Notes under the pieces: generated by a model
The model's input: the letters and a program-made list of their open reading frames with translations, nothing else
What the model was told of the DNA's origin: nothing
Database searches by the model: none
In this document: positions 1-5,021 of the stretch, in pieces
Layout: every line of letters begins with the position of its first letter
Numbering within the stretch: the first letter of the stretch is position 1
Program-made: the position numbers and the translations under genes
Origin: Desulfobacteraceae bacterium
Lineage (GTDB): Bacteria > Desulfobacterota > DSM-4660 > Desulfatiglandales > Desulfatiglandaceae
DNA: 5,021 nucleotides
Assembly (NCBI GenBank): GCA_030597505.1
Contig: JAUVRS010000220.1
Span: 1-5,021 of the forward strand
Direction: 5' to 3'

Positions 1-372
1 ACATTCGGGTTCGCCTTCGCAAGGCTCGCATTTGAAAGATTTCCCTCTTTCTTCGTCAAATCCCATGGCCCCGAAGGGACAGGCTGAGACGCACATCCTG
101 CATCCAACACATTCGCCGGGGTTGACCCTGGTTCTGTCTAGTACATCGTCGCGGTAAATCGCTTCATTGGGGCAGGAATCAAGGCAGGGCGGATCTTCGC
201 ATTGATGGCATGTTACAGGAAGAAAAAATGTGTCATCATGATTTTCATTAATTATGTGAATACTGGACCGGTCAGGGCTATTTATCCCGCTGCCTTTTAT
301 GGAACAGGCCACTTCGCAGTCTCCACAGCCGTTGCATTTTTCGGGATGTATAACCAAAATCCTTGAATTCAT
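1..372 (-). CDS. Multi-[4Fe-4S] ferredoxin, HycB/AOR-associated type (C-terminus cut by window edge)
   Basis: This is an electron-transfer ferredoxin, probably cytoplasmic since no signal peptide or membrane segment is seen. The 124 visible residues hold regularly spaced cysteines. C13-x2-C16-x2-C19-x3-C23 and C88-x2-C91-x2-C94-x3-CP are classic [4Fe-4S] sets. C55-x2-C58-x4-C63-x3-CP is the HycB-type middle set. C115-x2-C118-x5-C124 begins a fourth set that runs off the window. This order matches the four-cluster electron-transfer subunits that serve aldehyde:ferredoxin oxidoreductases, formate dehydrogenases or hydrogenases; family members run about 150-180 residues, so perhaps 30-50 are missing. 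The ATG is preceded by GAGGTGG (377-383) with a 4-nt gap, and no in-frame start lies just upstream. The partner enzyme is not visible; a downstream oxidoreductase beyond the left edge is a guess. Confidence 0.93.
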   Translation of the reverse strand, partial: MNSRILVIHPEKCNGCGDCEVACSIKGSGINSPDRSSIHIINENHDDTFFLPVTCHQCEDPPCLDSCPNEAIYRDDVLDRTRVNPGECVGCRMCVSACPFGAMGFDEERGKSFKCEPCEGEPEC

Positions 373-386
373 GACGCCACCTCTGC

Positions 387-402
387 AATGCCATAATGCC
401 AT
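387..402. repeat. Perfect 8-bp tandem repeat, AATGCCAT x2
   Basis: Two exact adjacent copies of AATGCCAT lie in the predicted 5' leader of the ferredoxin gene, only 3 nt upstream of its ribosome binding site. The position would suit a translational control element or a regulator half-site pair, but no known motif is recognised and chance duplication is possible. Confidence 0.5.
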
Positions 403-424
403 ACGGGAGTTCATAATAGAGAAC

Positions 425-438
425 GTATCGTGTATCGT
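425..438. repeat. Perfect 7-bp tandem repeat, GTATCGT x2
   Basis: Two exact adjacent copies of GTATCGT cover the predicted transcription start (about position 438) and first transcribed bases of the ferredoxin gene. A direct-repeat operator at the start site is one reading. No known regulator consensus is recognised. Confidence 0.45.
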
Positions 439-444
439 GGGGGT

Positions 445-473
445 ATTATAATGATTAAGAAACAATACGTCAA
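445..473 (-). promoter_or_regulatory. Sigma70-type promoter of the ferredoxin gene
   Basis: On the minus strand the -35 box TTGACG (468-473) and a perfect -10 box TATAAT (445-450) are separated by exactly 17 nt. Transcription would start near 438, giving a leader of about 66 nt that ends in a GAGGTGG ribosome binding site. The near-consensus boxes suggest strong basal expression. Confidence 0.8.
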
Positions 474-802
474 GTTGAGGGCTTCAAATGCGTTATATCT
501 ATAAGATTGTAGTGATGTGGTCTTGATTTGATTGATTTATTAAGTTGGTTGTGGGACCTATCCAGGGAGAGCGTTCATTATACTGAACTGAAGGCGGCCA
601 ATGAAAGAAAAAGAACCATTCCCTAAATTACACAAAGCAGACAGGGGACTGTGGGCCGGTGAATCGGGATGCCCAATGTTGGGTTACGACGTCCCCGAAA
701 TAAAGGCCATTGTGACAATACCGGGCAGGCCTAAACCTGTGAACGGTTACTGCGGGGGTATGCTTTTTTGGTATCAAAATGAAAGTCAAAGGTGTTGTGG
801 AA
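474..802. other. Intergenic stretch without a supported gene
   Basis: This gap separates the divergent ferredoxin and dnaJ promoters. The left part (about 480-600) is AT-rich with short TTGAT repeats near 523-537. From 601 an open plus-strand frame of 110 codons runs to 933, but it contains the dnaJ promoter, overlaps dnaJ by 61 nt, has no good ribosome binding site and encodes nothing I recognise, so it is not called. No tRNA, riboswitch, terminator or insertion-sequence end was recognised. A decayed gene remnant in 601-780 cannot be excluded. Confidence 0.6.
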
Positions 803-830
803 TTGACAATTGTTACCTATCTAATGTAAT
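803..830 (+). promoter_or_regulatory. Sigma70-type promoter of dnaJ
   Basis: A perfect -35 box TTGACA (803-808) is followed after 16 nt by TGTAAT (825-830). The predicted start near 837 gives a leader of about 36 nt. The -35 box lies inside a small inverted repeat, AATTG-A-CAATT (801-811), a possible operator. No CIRCE element, sigma32-type heat-shock promoter or HspR-type HAIR inverted repeat (CTTGAGT-N7-ACTCAAG) was seen here. Confidence 0.75.
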
Positions 831-862
831 TTTAATACGGGTATACCCCGAAAGAATCCATT

Positions 863-866
863 GGAG
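863..866 (+). promoter_or_regulatory. Ribosome binding site that fixes the dnaJ start
   Basis: GGAG sits 6 nt before the ATG at 873. The alternative in-frame TTG at 861 lies upstream of this site and would add four residues with no ribosome binding site of its own, so ATG 873 is preferred. Confidence 0.8.
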
Positions 867-872
867 TATTTT

Positions 873-2006
873 ATGGCGGAAGATTTCTATAAGATCTTGG
901 GTGTCTCAAAGAATGACTCTCAGGAGAAAATAAAAAAGGCCTATCGCAAACTGGCCAGAAAATGGCACCCCGACATCAACCCTGGGAAGAAGAAGGCGGA
1001 GCAGAAGTTTAAGGATATATCCAGGGCCTACGATTGCCTCGGTAACGAGAAAAAAAAGAAGCTCTACGATGAGTTTGGGGAAGAGGCCCTCAAGACGGGA
1101 TTTGACGCTGAGAAGGCCAGGGAGTATGCGCAATGGAGTTCTTTTCAAGGCGGGGCACAGAGCCAGGCTGGGGGCGGATTTGGCCAATATCAGAGTTATG
1201 AAGATATCTTTGGCGATTTGTTTGGTGCAGGGATGGGAGGCGGCGGATTTAGAACCACTACGGCTTCCAAAGGACGGGATATAGAGCATGAAATGACCAT
1301 CGATCTCATTTCAGCGCTAAAAGGCTTTGAGACCGAACTGGTCATGCAAAAAATAAAGACATGTCCCGGATGCCAGGGGTCGGGGACAGATTCGAATTCC
1401 CAGGTCAACACCTGTTCTGCATGCAATGGTTCGGGCAGGCAGGATGTGGCAGAGGGTCCCATGCAGTTTACCAAGCCTTGCCCCCAATGTCATGGTCATG
1501 GTCAGATAGGCAAGGCCTGCCCCGGGTGTGGAGGTAGCGGTCAGGTCCGCGGAACGGAAAAGATTCGAGTGGTTATTCCCAAAGGCGTGAAAGAAGGCTC
1601 CAAAGTGCGGGTAGCGGGGAAAGGGGAGCCGGGTTTTAATGGAGGTCGGTCGGGAGATCTTTACCTGATCATTCACATGAAACCGCATCCCTTTTTGACG
1701 CGAAAGGGTGATAACCTTACCATGGAGGTCCCCGTAACGATAAGGGAAGCCATGGCCGGCGGGACCATCCGGATTCCCACAACAGACGGGCAGGTTAATT
1801 TAAAGGTGCCATCAGGAAGCCAGAACGGGCAGACGCTGAGATTGAAAGGTAAAGGGGCCGTCAATGTCAAGACAAAGAAAAGCGGGGATCTCCTGGTCAA
1901 ACTGGTCGTAAAGGTGCCCAAGACAAAAGACAAGGATATCCTTGAGGCGGTGAAAAAGATGGACGGACTTTACAAAGGAGATCTCAGAAAGGATATCAGG
2001 ATATAA
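873..2006 (+). CDS. dnaJ: Class A (zinc-finger) DnaJ/Hsp40 co-chaperone
   Basis: This cytoplasmic co-chaperone stimulates the DnaK ATPase and delivers unfolded substrates to it. The 377-residue product has all class A parts. The J domain covers about residues 3-68, with the HPD motif at 32-34. A Gly-rich region follows at about 93-126, with the DIF motif at 111-113. Four zinc motifs of the form CxxCxGxG start at C164, C181, C203 and C216. Two C-terminal substrate-binding domains fill the rest. Length is normal for DnaJ (about 370-380). No dnaK or grpE is adjacent, and the segment after the J domain (YDEFGEEAL then a GFD motif) resembles secondary, CbpA-like J proteins that I recall from Deltaproteobacteria, so this may not be the housekeeping copy. 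A HspR/CbpM-like gene lies 25 nt downstream on the opposite strand. No terminator is evident between them. Confidence 0.96.
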   Translation: MAEDFYKILGVSKNDSQEKIKKAYRKLARKWHPDINPGKKKAEQKFKDISRAYDCLGNEKKKKLYDEFGEEALKTGFDAEKAREYAQWSSFQGGAQSQAGGGFGQYQSYEDIFGDLFGAGMGGGGFRTTTASKGRDIEHEMTIDLISALKGFETELVMQKIKTCPGCQGSGTDSNSQVNTCSACNGSGRQDVAEGPMQFTKPCPQCHGHGQIGKACPGCGGSGQVRGTEKIRVVIPKGVKEGSKVRVAGKGEPGFNGGRSGDLYLIIHMKPHPFLTRKGDNLTMEVPVTIREAMAGGTIRIPTTDGQVNLKVPSGSQNGQTLRLKGKGAVNVKTKKSGDLLVKLVVKVPKTKDKDILEAVKKMDGLYKGDLRKDIRI

Positions 2007-2031
2007 AAAGGGGAACAGGGGAAATGGTGGG

Positions 2032-2349
2032 TCAGCGGGGTGTCTTGAGTCTCTCCTCGAAATGGCAGCGCAGTTCTTCCAATATGGCATCAAACTGATT
2101 TCTCATGTCGATCATATCCTGTCTCATCCGCAAAATGATCTCGACCCCTGATAGGTTGACCTCCATGTCTTCCACAAGAAGTTTTGCTATTCGCAGCTTT
2201 TCCAGTTCGACGGCAGAAAAGAGCTTGGAAGGACTCCCTTCCCGACAGACGGGGCACACAATTTCCTCTTTTTCAAGATCGGCAACAAAACTCTCCTTTA
2301 TCTCAAAAACCTCCAGGACTTCACTGACCGTCAGGAATTCCTTGTTCAT
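2032..2349 (-). CDS. MerR-family regulator, HspR/CbpM-like chaperone modulator
   Basis: The predicted 105-residue protein starts with a MerR-type winged helix-turn-helix (about residues 5-60; the LTVSEV start and the LFSAVELEKLRIA segment fit the recognition-helix and wing pattern). Next comes an EVNLSGVEIIL segment of the kind conserved in HspR and CbpM, then a charged, probably coiled-coil helix to about residue 101. HspR represses chaperone genes; CbpM binds the J domain of CbpA and inhibits it. The neighbouring zinc-finger dnaJ makes either role plausible, but the genes are convergent rather than co-transcribed. A CPVC motif at C32/C35 could bind metal or sense redox state. An ATG at 2367 would add six residues, but the predicted promoter would leave it only about 10 nt of leader and no good ribosome binding site, so 2349 is chosen. 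The family call is firm; whether it binds DNA or a J protein is not decided. Confidence 0.85.
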   Translation of the reverse strand: MNKEFLTVSEVLEVFEIKESFVADLEKEEIVCPVCREGSPSKLFSAVELEKLRIAKLLVEDMEVNLSGVEIILRMRQDMIDMRNQFDAILEELRCHFEERLKTPR

Positions 2350-2358
2350 GTTCTTGGA

Positions 2359-2364
2359 CCCTTT
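2359..2364 (-). promoter_or_regulatory. Ribosome binding site supporting the internal MerR start
   Basis: On the minus strand AAAGGG lies 9 nt before the ATG at 2349. It falls inside the frame if translation began at 2367 instead. It is the better of the two candidate sites, because upstream of 2367 only a weak GAGAG is seen, at or before the predicted transcription start. Confidence 0.5.
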
Positions 2365-2383
2365 CATGTTTTAAGTCTCTCGG

Positions 2384-2412
2384 ATTTTAACACACCATGA
2401 GATCCATGACAA
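2384..2412 (-). promoter_or_regulatory. Sigma70-type promoter of the MerR/CbpM-like gene
   Basis: On the minus strand TTGTCA (2407-2412) and TAAAAT (2384-2389), each five of six to consensus, are 17 nt apart. Transcription would start near 2377. The spacing is ordinary and not the stretched 19-20 nt typical of MerR-activated promoters, so self-activation of the classic MerR kind is not indicated. Confidence 0.7.
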
Positions 2413-2423
2413 CCCCGTTGGGT

Positions 2424-2458
2424 CTTTTCCCTGTTTGGGCTTTCCTTGGGAAAGGTCC
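2424..2458. other. Two competing hairpins in the merR-purD divergent gap
   Basis: CTTTCC (2440-2445) and GGAAAG (2449-2454) form a perfect 6-bp stem with a 3-nt loop, which could be extended to 2437-2458 with a bulge. The same right arm can instead pair with CTTTTCCC (2424-2431) as an 8-bp stem with one G-T pair and a 16-nt loop. The element lies upstream of both start sites and has no T-run, so it is not an intrinsic terminator of a called gene. It could be a protein-binding site or carry no function. Confidence 0.35.
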
Positions 2459-2490
2459 ACCTCAGGATCTTATCTCAGTGCCCCGGTTCC

Positions 2491-2519
2491 TTGACACACA
2501 ACTATCCCTCCCTTATACT
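2491..2519 (+). promoter_or_regulatory. Sigma70-type promoter of the purD-like gene
   Basis: A perfect -35 box TTGACA (2491-2496) and TATACT (2514-2519) are 17 nt apart. The predicted start near 2526 gives a leader of about 36 nt that includes the AGGAG ribosome binding site. Confidence 0.8.
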
Positions 2520-2529
2520 CCAGGCACAA

Positions 2530-2541
2530 TTGATTGATCAA
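2530..2541. repeat. Small inverted repeat just after the purD transcription start
   Basis: TTGAT-TG-ATCAA is a perfect 5-bp inverted repeat located about 4 nt downstream of the predicted start site, where a repressor could block initiation. It does not match the PurR box as I know it (ACGCAAACGTTTTCGT-like). The arms are short enough to occur by chance. Confidence 0.35.
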
Positions 2542-2551
2542 GAATGCCCTC

Positions 2552-2556
2552 AGGAG
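2552..2556 (+). promoter_or_regulatory. Ribosome binding site deciding the purD start
   Basis: AGGAG lies 5 nt before the ATG at 2562 and 8 nt before the adjacent ATG at 2565. The upstream in-frame ATG at 2544 precedes this site and would place it inside the coding region, so it is disfavoured. The N-terminus begins MMKVLV or MKVLV, as usual for PurD. Confidence 0.8.
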
Positions 2557-2561
2557 AGTGT

Positions 2562-3923
2562 ATGATGAAAGTACTCGTGTATGGTTCCGGTGGCAGAGAC
2601 CATTGCCTTGCGGACAAATATGGAGACAGCCAACATGTGGATAAGGTCTATTTTGCACCTGGTAATCCAGGGGTTCTGTACACGCTCAAAGGGCGACGGG
2701 GGCTCATAGAGCGGGTTCCCACAAAGGACTTTAAAGAGATCGGCGATTTTTGTGTTGAAAAGGAAGTAGACCTGGTGGACGTGGGCTCTGAGACTCCACT
2801 GGGAGAAGGCCTGATTGACGTCCTTAATAAGAGGGGCATACGGACAATTGGCCCAAAGAAGGAGTACGTACAACTGGAAAGCGACCGTGCCTTTACCGAT
2901 GATCTCCTAAAAAAGATAGGGGTTCCCAAACCGGAATACCGTGTGTTTGATGACCCTGAAGCCGCAAAAGCATACGTCCGAAACATCGGCTACCAAGTGG
3001 TTGTCAAGGCAAATGGGTTGGCCGCTGGAAAAGGGGCTATTGTCTGTGAAGGTGTTTCGGACGCTGAAACCGCTATTAACAAAATCATGGTTAAAAAGAC
3101 CTTTGGAGAGTCAGGAAACCGTGTGGTCATTGAAGAAAGAAAATATGGCACGGAAATTTCGTTTTTTGTCTATCTAGACGGCATCCATGCCATGCCATTG
3201 CGGACGTTTGCCCATGATTACAAACCAGCCTTTGATCCGGATGATACCGAGGCGATCAAGAAATTCGGGGGGAATTTGAATACCGGGGGAACCGGTTGTT
3301 ATTGCCCCCACAGAGACGTCAGCCCCTGGCTTGTCAATCGAATCATAAAAGAGATTGTAAACCCCACCGTTAATGCCATCTATAACGATCTGGGCTGGGC
3401 CTACAAAGGGGTCATCTATTTTGGCCTAAACCTGGATCCCTATGACCAGCTTGATGTCTTTGAGATCAATGTCAGACATGGTGATCCGGAATGGGAGGTC
3501 ATTGCGCGGAAGTTGAGTACGGACCTTTTTGAGATCGGGATGGCCGTATGGGACGGCACCCTGGACACAATCAACCAGGTCTGGAACAAACAGCATTATG
3601 TGGATGTGATTGCAATGGAAGGTCGTTCAAAGGCCTCAAAGGGGTGGAACAAGGGTTATCCGGGCCGTTATGGCAAGGGCCACAGAATAAACGGTCTCGA
3701 TAAGATAGAAAAGGGAGTGATGGTCTATTTTGCCGGGGTTGATGATGACCCTGAAAACGGTCTCTTTACTTATGGGGGACGGGTGCTTCACGTCATTGCG
3801 GGTGCTTCAACCCTGGAGGATGCAAGGGAAAAGGCCTATCGAAATATTGACTTGATCTCATTTGAGGACCACAAGAATAACGGCGCAAATTGTTTGCGTT
3901 ATAGAAAAACCATTGGGCTTTAA
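2562..3923 (+). CDS. purD: Divergent phosphoribosylamine--glycine ligase (GARS, PurD-like ATP-grasp)
   Basis: PurD makes glycinamide ribonucleotide from phosphoribosylamine, glycine and ATP, the second step of de novo purine synthesis. The 453-residue product is slightly longer than usual (about 420-430). Family marks in order: N-terminal GSGGRDH (8-14) and APGNPG (32-37); ATP-grasp segment VVVKANGLAAGKG (146-158); VVIEE (188-192); NTGG (240-243); metal-ligand segment FEIN (E301, N303); VRHGDPE (304-310); GYPGRY (365-370); GGRVL (405-409); and YRKTIG near the end. Departures are clear. The usual GPEAPL reads GSETPL (75-80), the DHK...DGDxGPNTGGMGAYSP loop reads HDYK...NTGGTGCYCP with an insertion of about 12 residues (222-239), and the residues after GDPE are WE rather than TQ. 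No other pur gene is in view. The fold assignment is firm. Whether it is the housekeeping PurD or a paralogue with another substrate is open. Confidence 0.87.
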   Translation: MMKVLVYGSGGRDHCLADKYGDSQHVDKVYFAPGNPGVLYTLKGRRGLIERVPTKDFKEIGDFCVEKEVDLVDVGSETPLGEGLIDVLNKRGIRTIGPKKEYVQLESDRAFTDDLLKKIGVPKPEYRVFDDPEAAKAYVRNIGYQVVVKANGLAAGKGAIVCEGVSDAETAINKIMVKKTFGESGNRVVIEERKYGTEISFFVYLDGIHAMPLRTFAHDYKPAFDPDDTEAIKKFGGNLNTGGTGCYCPHRDVSPWLVNRIIKEIVNPTVNAIYNDLGWAYKGVIYFGLNLDPYDQLDVFEINVRHGDPEWEVIARKLSTDLFEIGMAVWDGTLDTINQVWNKQHYVDVIAMEGRSKASKGWNKGYPGRYGKGHRINGLDKIEKGVMVYFAGVDDDPENGLFTYGGRVLHVIAGASTLEDAREKAYRNIDLISFEDHKNNGANCLRYRKTIGL

Positions 3924-3944
3924 GACTGCTGTTCCGCCACTCCT

Positions 3945-5021
3945 TTACTCCCGGGTCTTACTGGCTGGGTCGGACCGCTGCCTTTCTGCCTGTTGGTTGA
4001 AGTAGCCTAGTTCAATCTCCGGGAATTCTTTTTTCAGGGTGTTCACCATTTGTCTTATACCTATTCCAGACCCCCCGGTTCCTGGCATTTTCTGCATATA
4101 GATTTCAGGGTCAATACACAGGTTCTTTAGGTGTATAAAATTGACCCCTGTTTTCCTGATCAGATCTCCCAGCGCCTGTATTTCCTTTTCGGTGTCAGTA
4201 ATTCCAGGGAAAACCAGATAATTTATCATTGTGTAGAGGCCCATTTCCCTGGACAGGGTGATGGATTTCACCACATCTTCAAACTCATAACCCTTTGGAC
4301 GGTAATAGGCGCGGTAGAGCTTGGGTTGCGCGCTGTTTAGGCTGATTCGGATCGAGTCAAGACCGCTCTTGGCTATCAAACGAATCCGTTCGGGCCAGCT
4401 CCCGTTTGTATTCAGATTGATGGTCCCCCGGTCTGTCTGTCCCCTTACCTCAGCTATGCTATTGGCTATCAACCGGTACTCTGTGAGGGGTTCCCCTTCA
4501 CAGCCCTGGCCAAAACTTACAATGGCTTGAGGGGCATTATTCAGATGGTTTACAGCGAGAAGGACGATCTCTTCCTGTGAAGGCCTGAAGGAAATCCTCT
4601 GGTGTGAGGCCTCGCAGGATTGCTCGGACTGATAAGAAATACACCCCAGACATGCGGCATTGCATCCCTGACTGACGGGTAAGGGGGCTTCCCATCTTTC
4701 AAGAAACAGATTTTTTGCCGCAAAACAGTGGTTTTTGGTGGCACAGTTTTCTAAATGTTCCAAAAGGGGGCTGGTATTGTATCTTTTATGGAATCTTTGG
4801 ATGGCGGGCGGCAGTTCCCTGTCATCGTAGTTTCTTGGATCCCATTTGTGATTGTATTCTGTCCTAAACCCGGTGACCCAATACCGTCCCTCTTTAAACC
4901 CCACCGCCGTGTAGGCCCACATGGGTAGGGCATAGGACTTCTTGGAGTAGTCCACGGCAGGCAGATGGCTTCTTACCAACCCCGGTTCAAGGAAAGCGGC
5001 AACTGCATAACATCTGGAGCC
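3945..5021 (-). CDS. Radical SAM protein of uncharacterised QGCEGEP family (N-terminus outside window)
   Basis: Radical SAM enzymes cleave S-adenosylmethionine at a [4Fe-4S] cluster to start radical chemistry; the substrate here is unknown. Of 358 visible residues, the cluster motif C120-x3-C124-x2-C127 is encoded at 4641-4664. The SAM-binding glycine motif appears as FGQGCEGEP (171-179), followed by NLNTNGS (202-208), SLNSAQ (227-232) and NYLVFPG (267-273), the expected order of barrel strands. Extra cysteines at 93, 99, 136 and 174 could hold an auxiliary cluster. The frame stays open to the right edge, and the 14 codons above the TTG at 4979 read like the conserved AVAAFLEP part of the family, so that TTG is not the start. 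Homologues I recall are about 420-440 residues, implying roughly 70-90 missing. It ends 21 nt from purD, tail to tail, so no operon link is shown. Confidence 0.9.
   Translation of the reverse strand, partial: GSRCYAVAAFLEPGLVRSHLPAVDYSKKSYALPMWAYTAVGFKEGRYWVTGFRTEYNHKWDPRNYDDRELPPAIQRFHKRYNTSPLLEHLENCATKNHCFAAKNLFLERWEAPLPVSQGCNAACLGCISYQSEQSCEASHQRISFRPSQEEIVLLAVNHLNNAPQAIVSFGQGCEGEPLTEYRLIANSIAEVRGQTDRGTINLNTNGSWPERIRLIAKSGLDSIRISLNSAQPKLYRAYYRPKGYEFEDVVKSITLSREMGLYTMINYLVFPGITDTEKEIQALGDLIRKTGVNFIHLKNLCIDPEIYMQKMPGTGGSGIGIRQMVNTLKKEFPEIELGYFNQQAERQRSDPASKTRE

Noticed and set aside
601..933. Plus-strand open frame of 110 codons starting at ATG 601
   Set aside because: It contains the predicted dnaJ promoter, overlaps the dnaJ coding region by 61 nt in another frame, lacks a convincing ribosome binding site and resembles no family I know.
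906..1933. Several minus-strand open frames of 86-127 codons opposite dnaJ
   Set aside because: They are antisense shadows of a clear DnaJ coding sequence, with compositions typical of reverse reading and no ribosome binding sites or domains.
2007..2031. Terminator between dnaJ and the MerR-like gene
   Set aside because: A T-run is present on the minus strand after the MerR stop, but no stable hairpin precedes it.
2044..2064. HAIR-like HspR operator beginning with CTTGAGT at 2044-2050
   Set aside because: The second half-site ACTCAAG is absent after a 7-nt spacer, and the sequence lies in the 3' coding end of the MerR-like gene.
2105..2374. Plus-strand open frame opposite the MerR/CbpM-like gene
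   Set aside because: Ser/Arg-rich shadow of the real minus-strand gene, which has a recognisable winged helix, promoter and ribosome binding site.
2544..2546. ATG 2544 as the start of the PurD-like gene
   Set aside because: It lies upstream of the AGGAG ribosome binding site and has none of its own; PurD proteins begin close to the MKVLV segment.
2550..3177. Minus- and plus-strand frames overlapping the N-terminal half of purD
   Set aside because: The PurD frame carries all conserved motifs over its full length; the others encode nothing recognisable.
4131..4933. Short frames of 60-69 codons on both strands within the radical SAM gene
   Set aside because: They overlap the strongly conserved radical SAM coding frame and have no motifs or start signals.
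4977..4979. TTG as the start codon of the radical SAM gene
   Set aside because: The frame stays open for 14 more codons to the window edge and these read like the conserved N-terminal part of the family, so the true start lies outside.

Overview
The window reads as chromosomal DNA of an anaerobic bacterium, most likely a sulfate-reducing or syntrophic member of the Desulfobacterota (former Deltaproteobacteria). That placement is inference. It rests on a multi-cluster HycB/AOR-type ferredoxin, a zinc-finger DnaJ beside a HspR/CbpM-like MerR protein, and an oxygen-sensitive radical SAM enzyme of a type I recall from such genomes. No 16S or other taxonomic marker is present.

Layout. Five genes alternate strictly in orientation. 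(1) A multi-[4Fe-4S] ferredoxin on the minus strand, cut at its C-terminus by the left edge. (2) A class A DnaJ (J domain, G/F region, four CxxCxGxG zinc motifs) on plus. (3) A short MerR-type HspR/CbpM-like regulator on minus, meeting dnaJ tail to tail with 25 nt between stops. (4) A divergent PurD-like ATP-grasp ligase on plus. (5) A radical SAM protein with a CxxxCxxC core and a QGCEGEP glycine-rich motif on minus, meeting purD tail to tail with 21 nt between, and open through the right edge, so its N-terminus lies outside.

Control signals. Each of the four genes whose start is inside the window has its own good sigma70-type promoter: TTGACG-N17-TATAAT for the ferredoxin, TTGACA-N16-TGTAAT for dnaJ, TTGTCA-N17-TAAAAT for the MerR gene and TTGACA-N17-TATACT for purD. 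Neither convergent junction shows an intrinsic terminator. The roughly 500-nt gap between the ferredoxin and dnaJ holds their divergent promoters but no gene I can support.

Functional links. dnaJ and the MerR/CbpM-like gene probably form a chaperone/modulator pair even though they are not in one operon. The ferredoxin, PurD-like ligase and radical SAM gene have no obvious pathway link to that pair or to one another. No mobile element, CRISPR array, tRNA or rRNA was seen. The points most worth following are the atypical PurD catalytic loop, the CPVC motif in the regulator, the uncharacterised radical SAM family, and the alternating single-gene layout without visible terminators.
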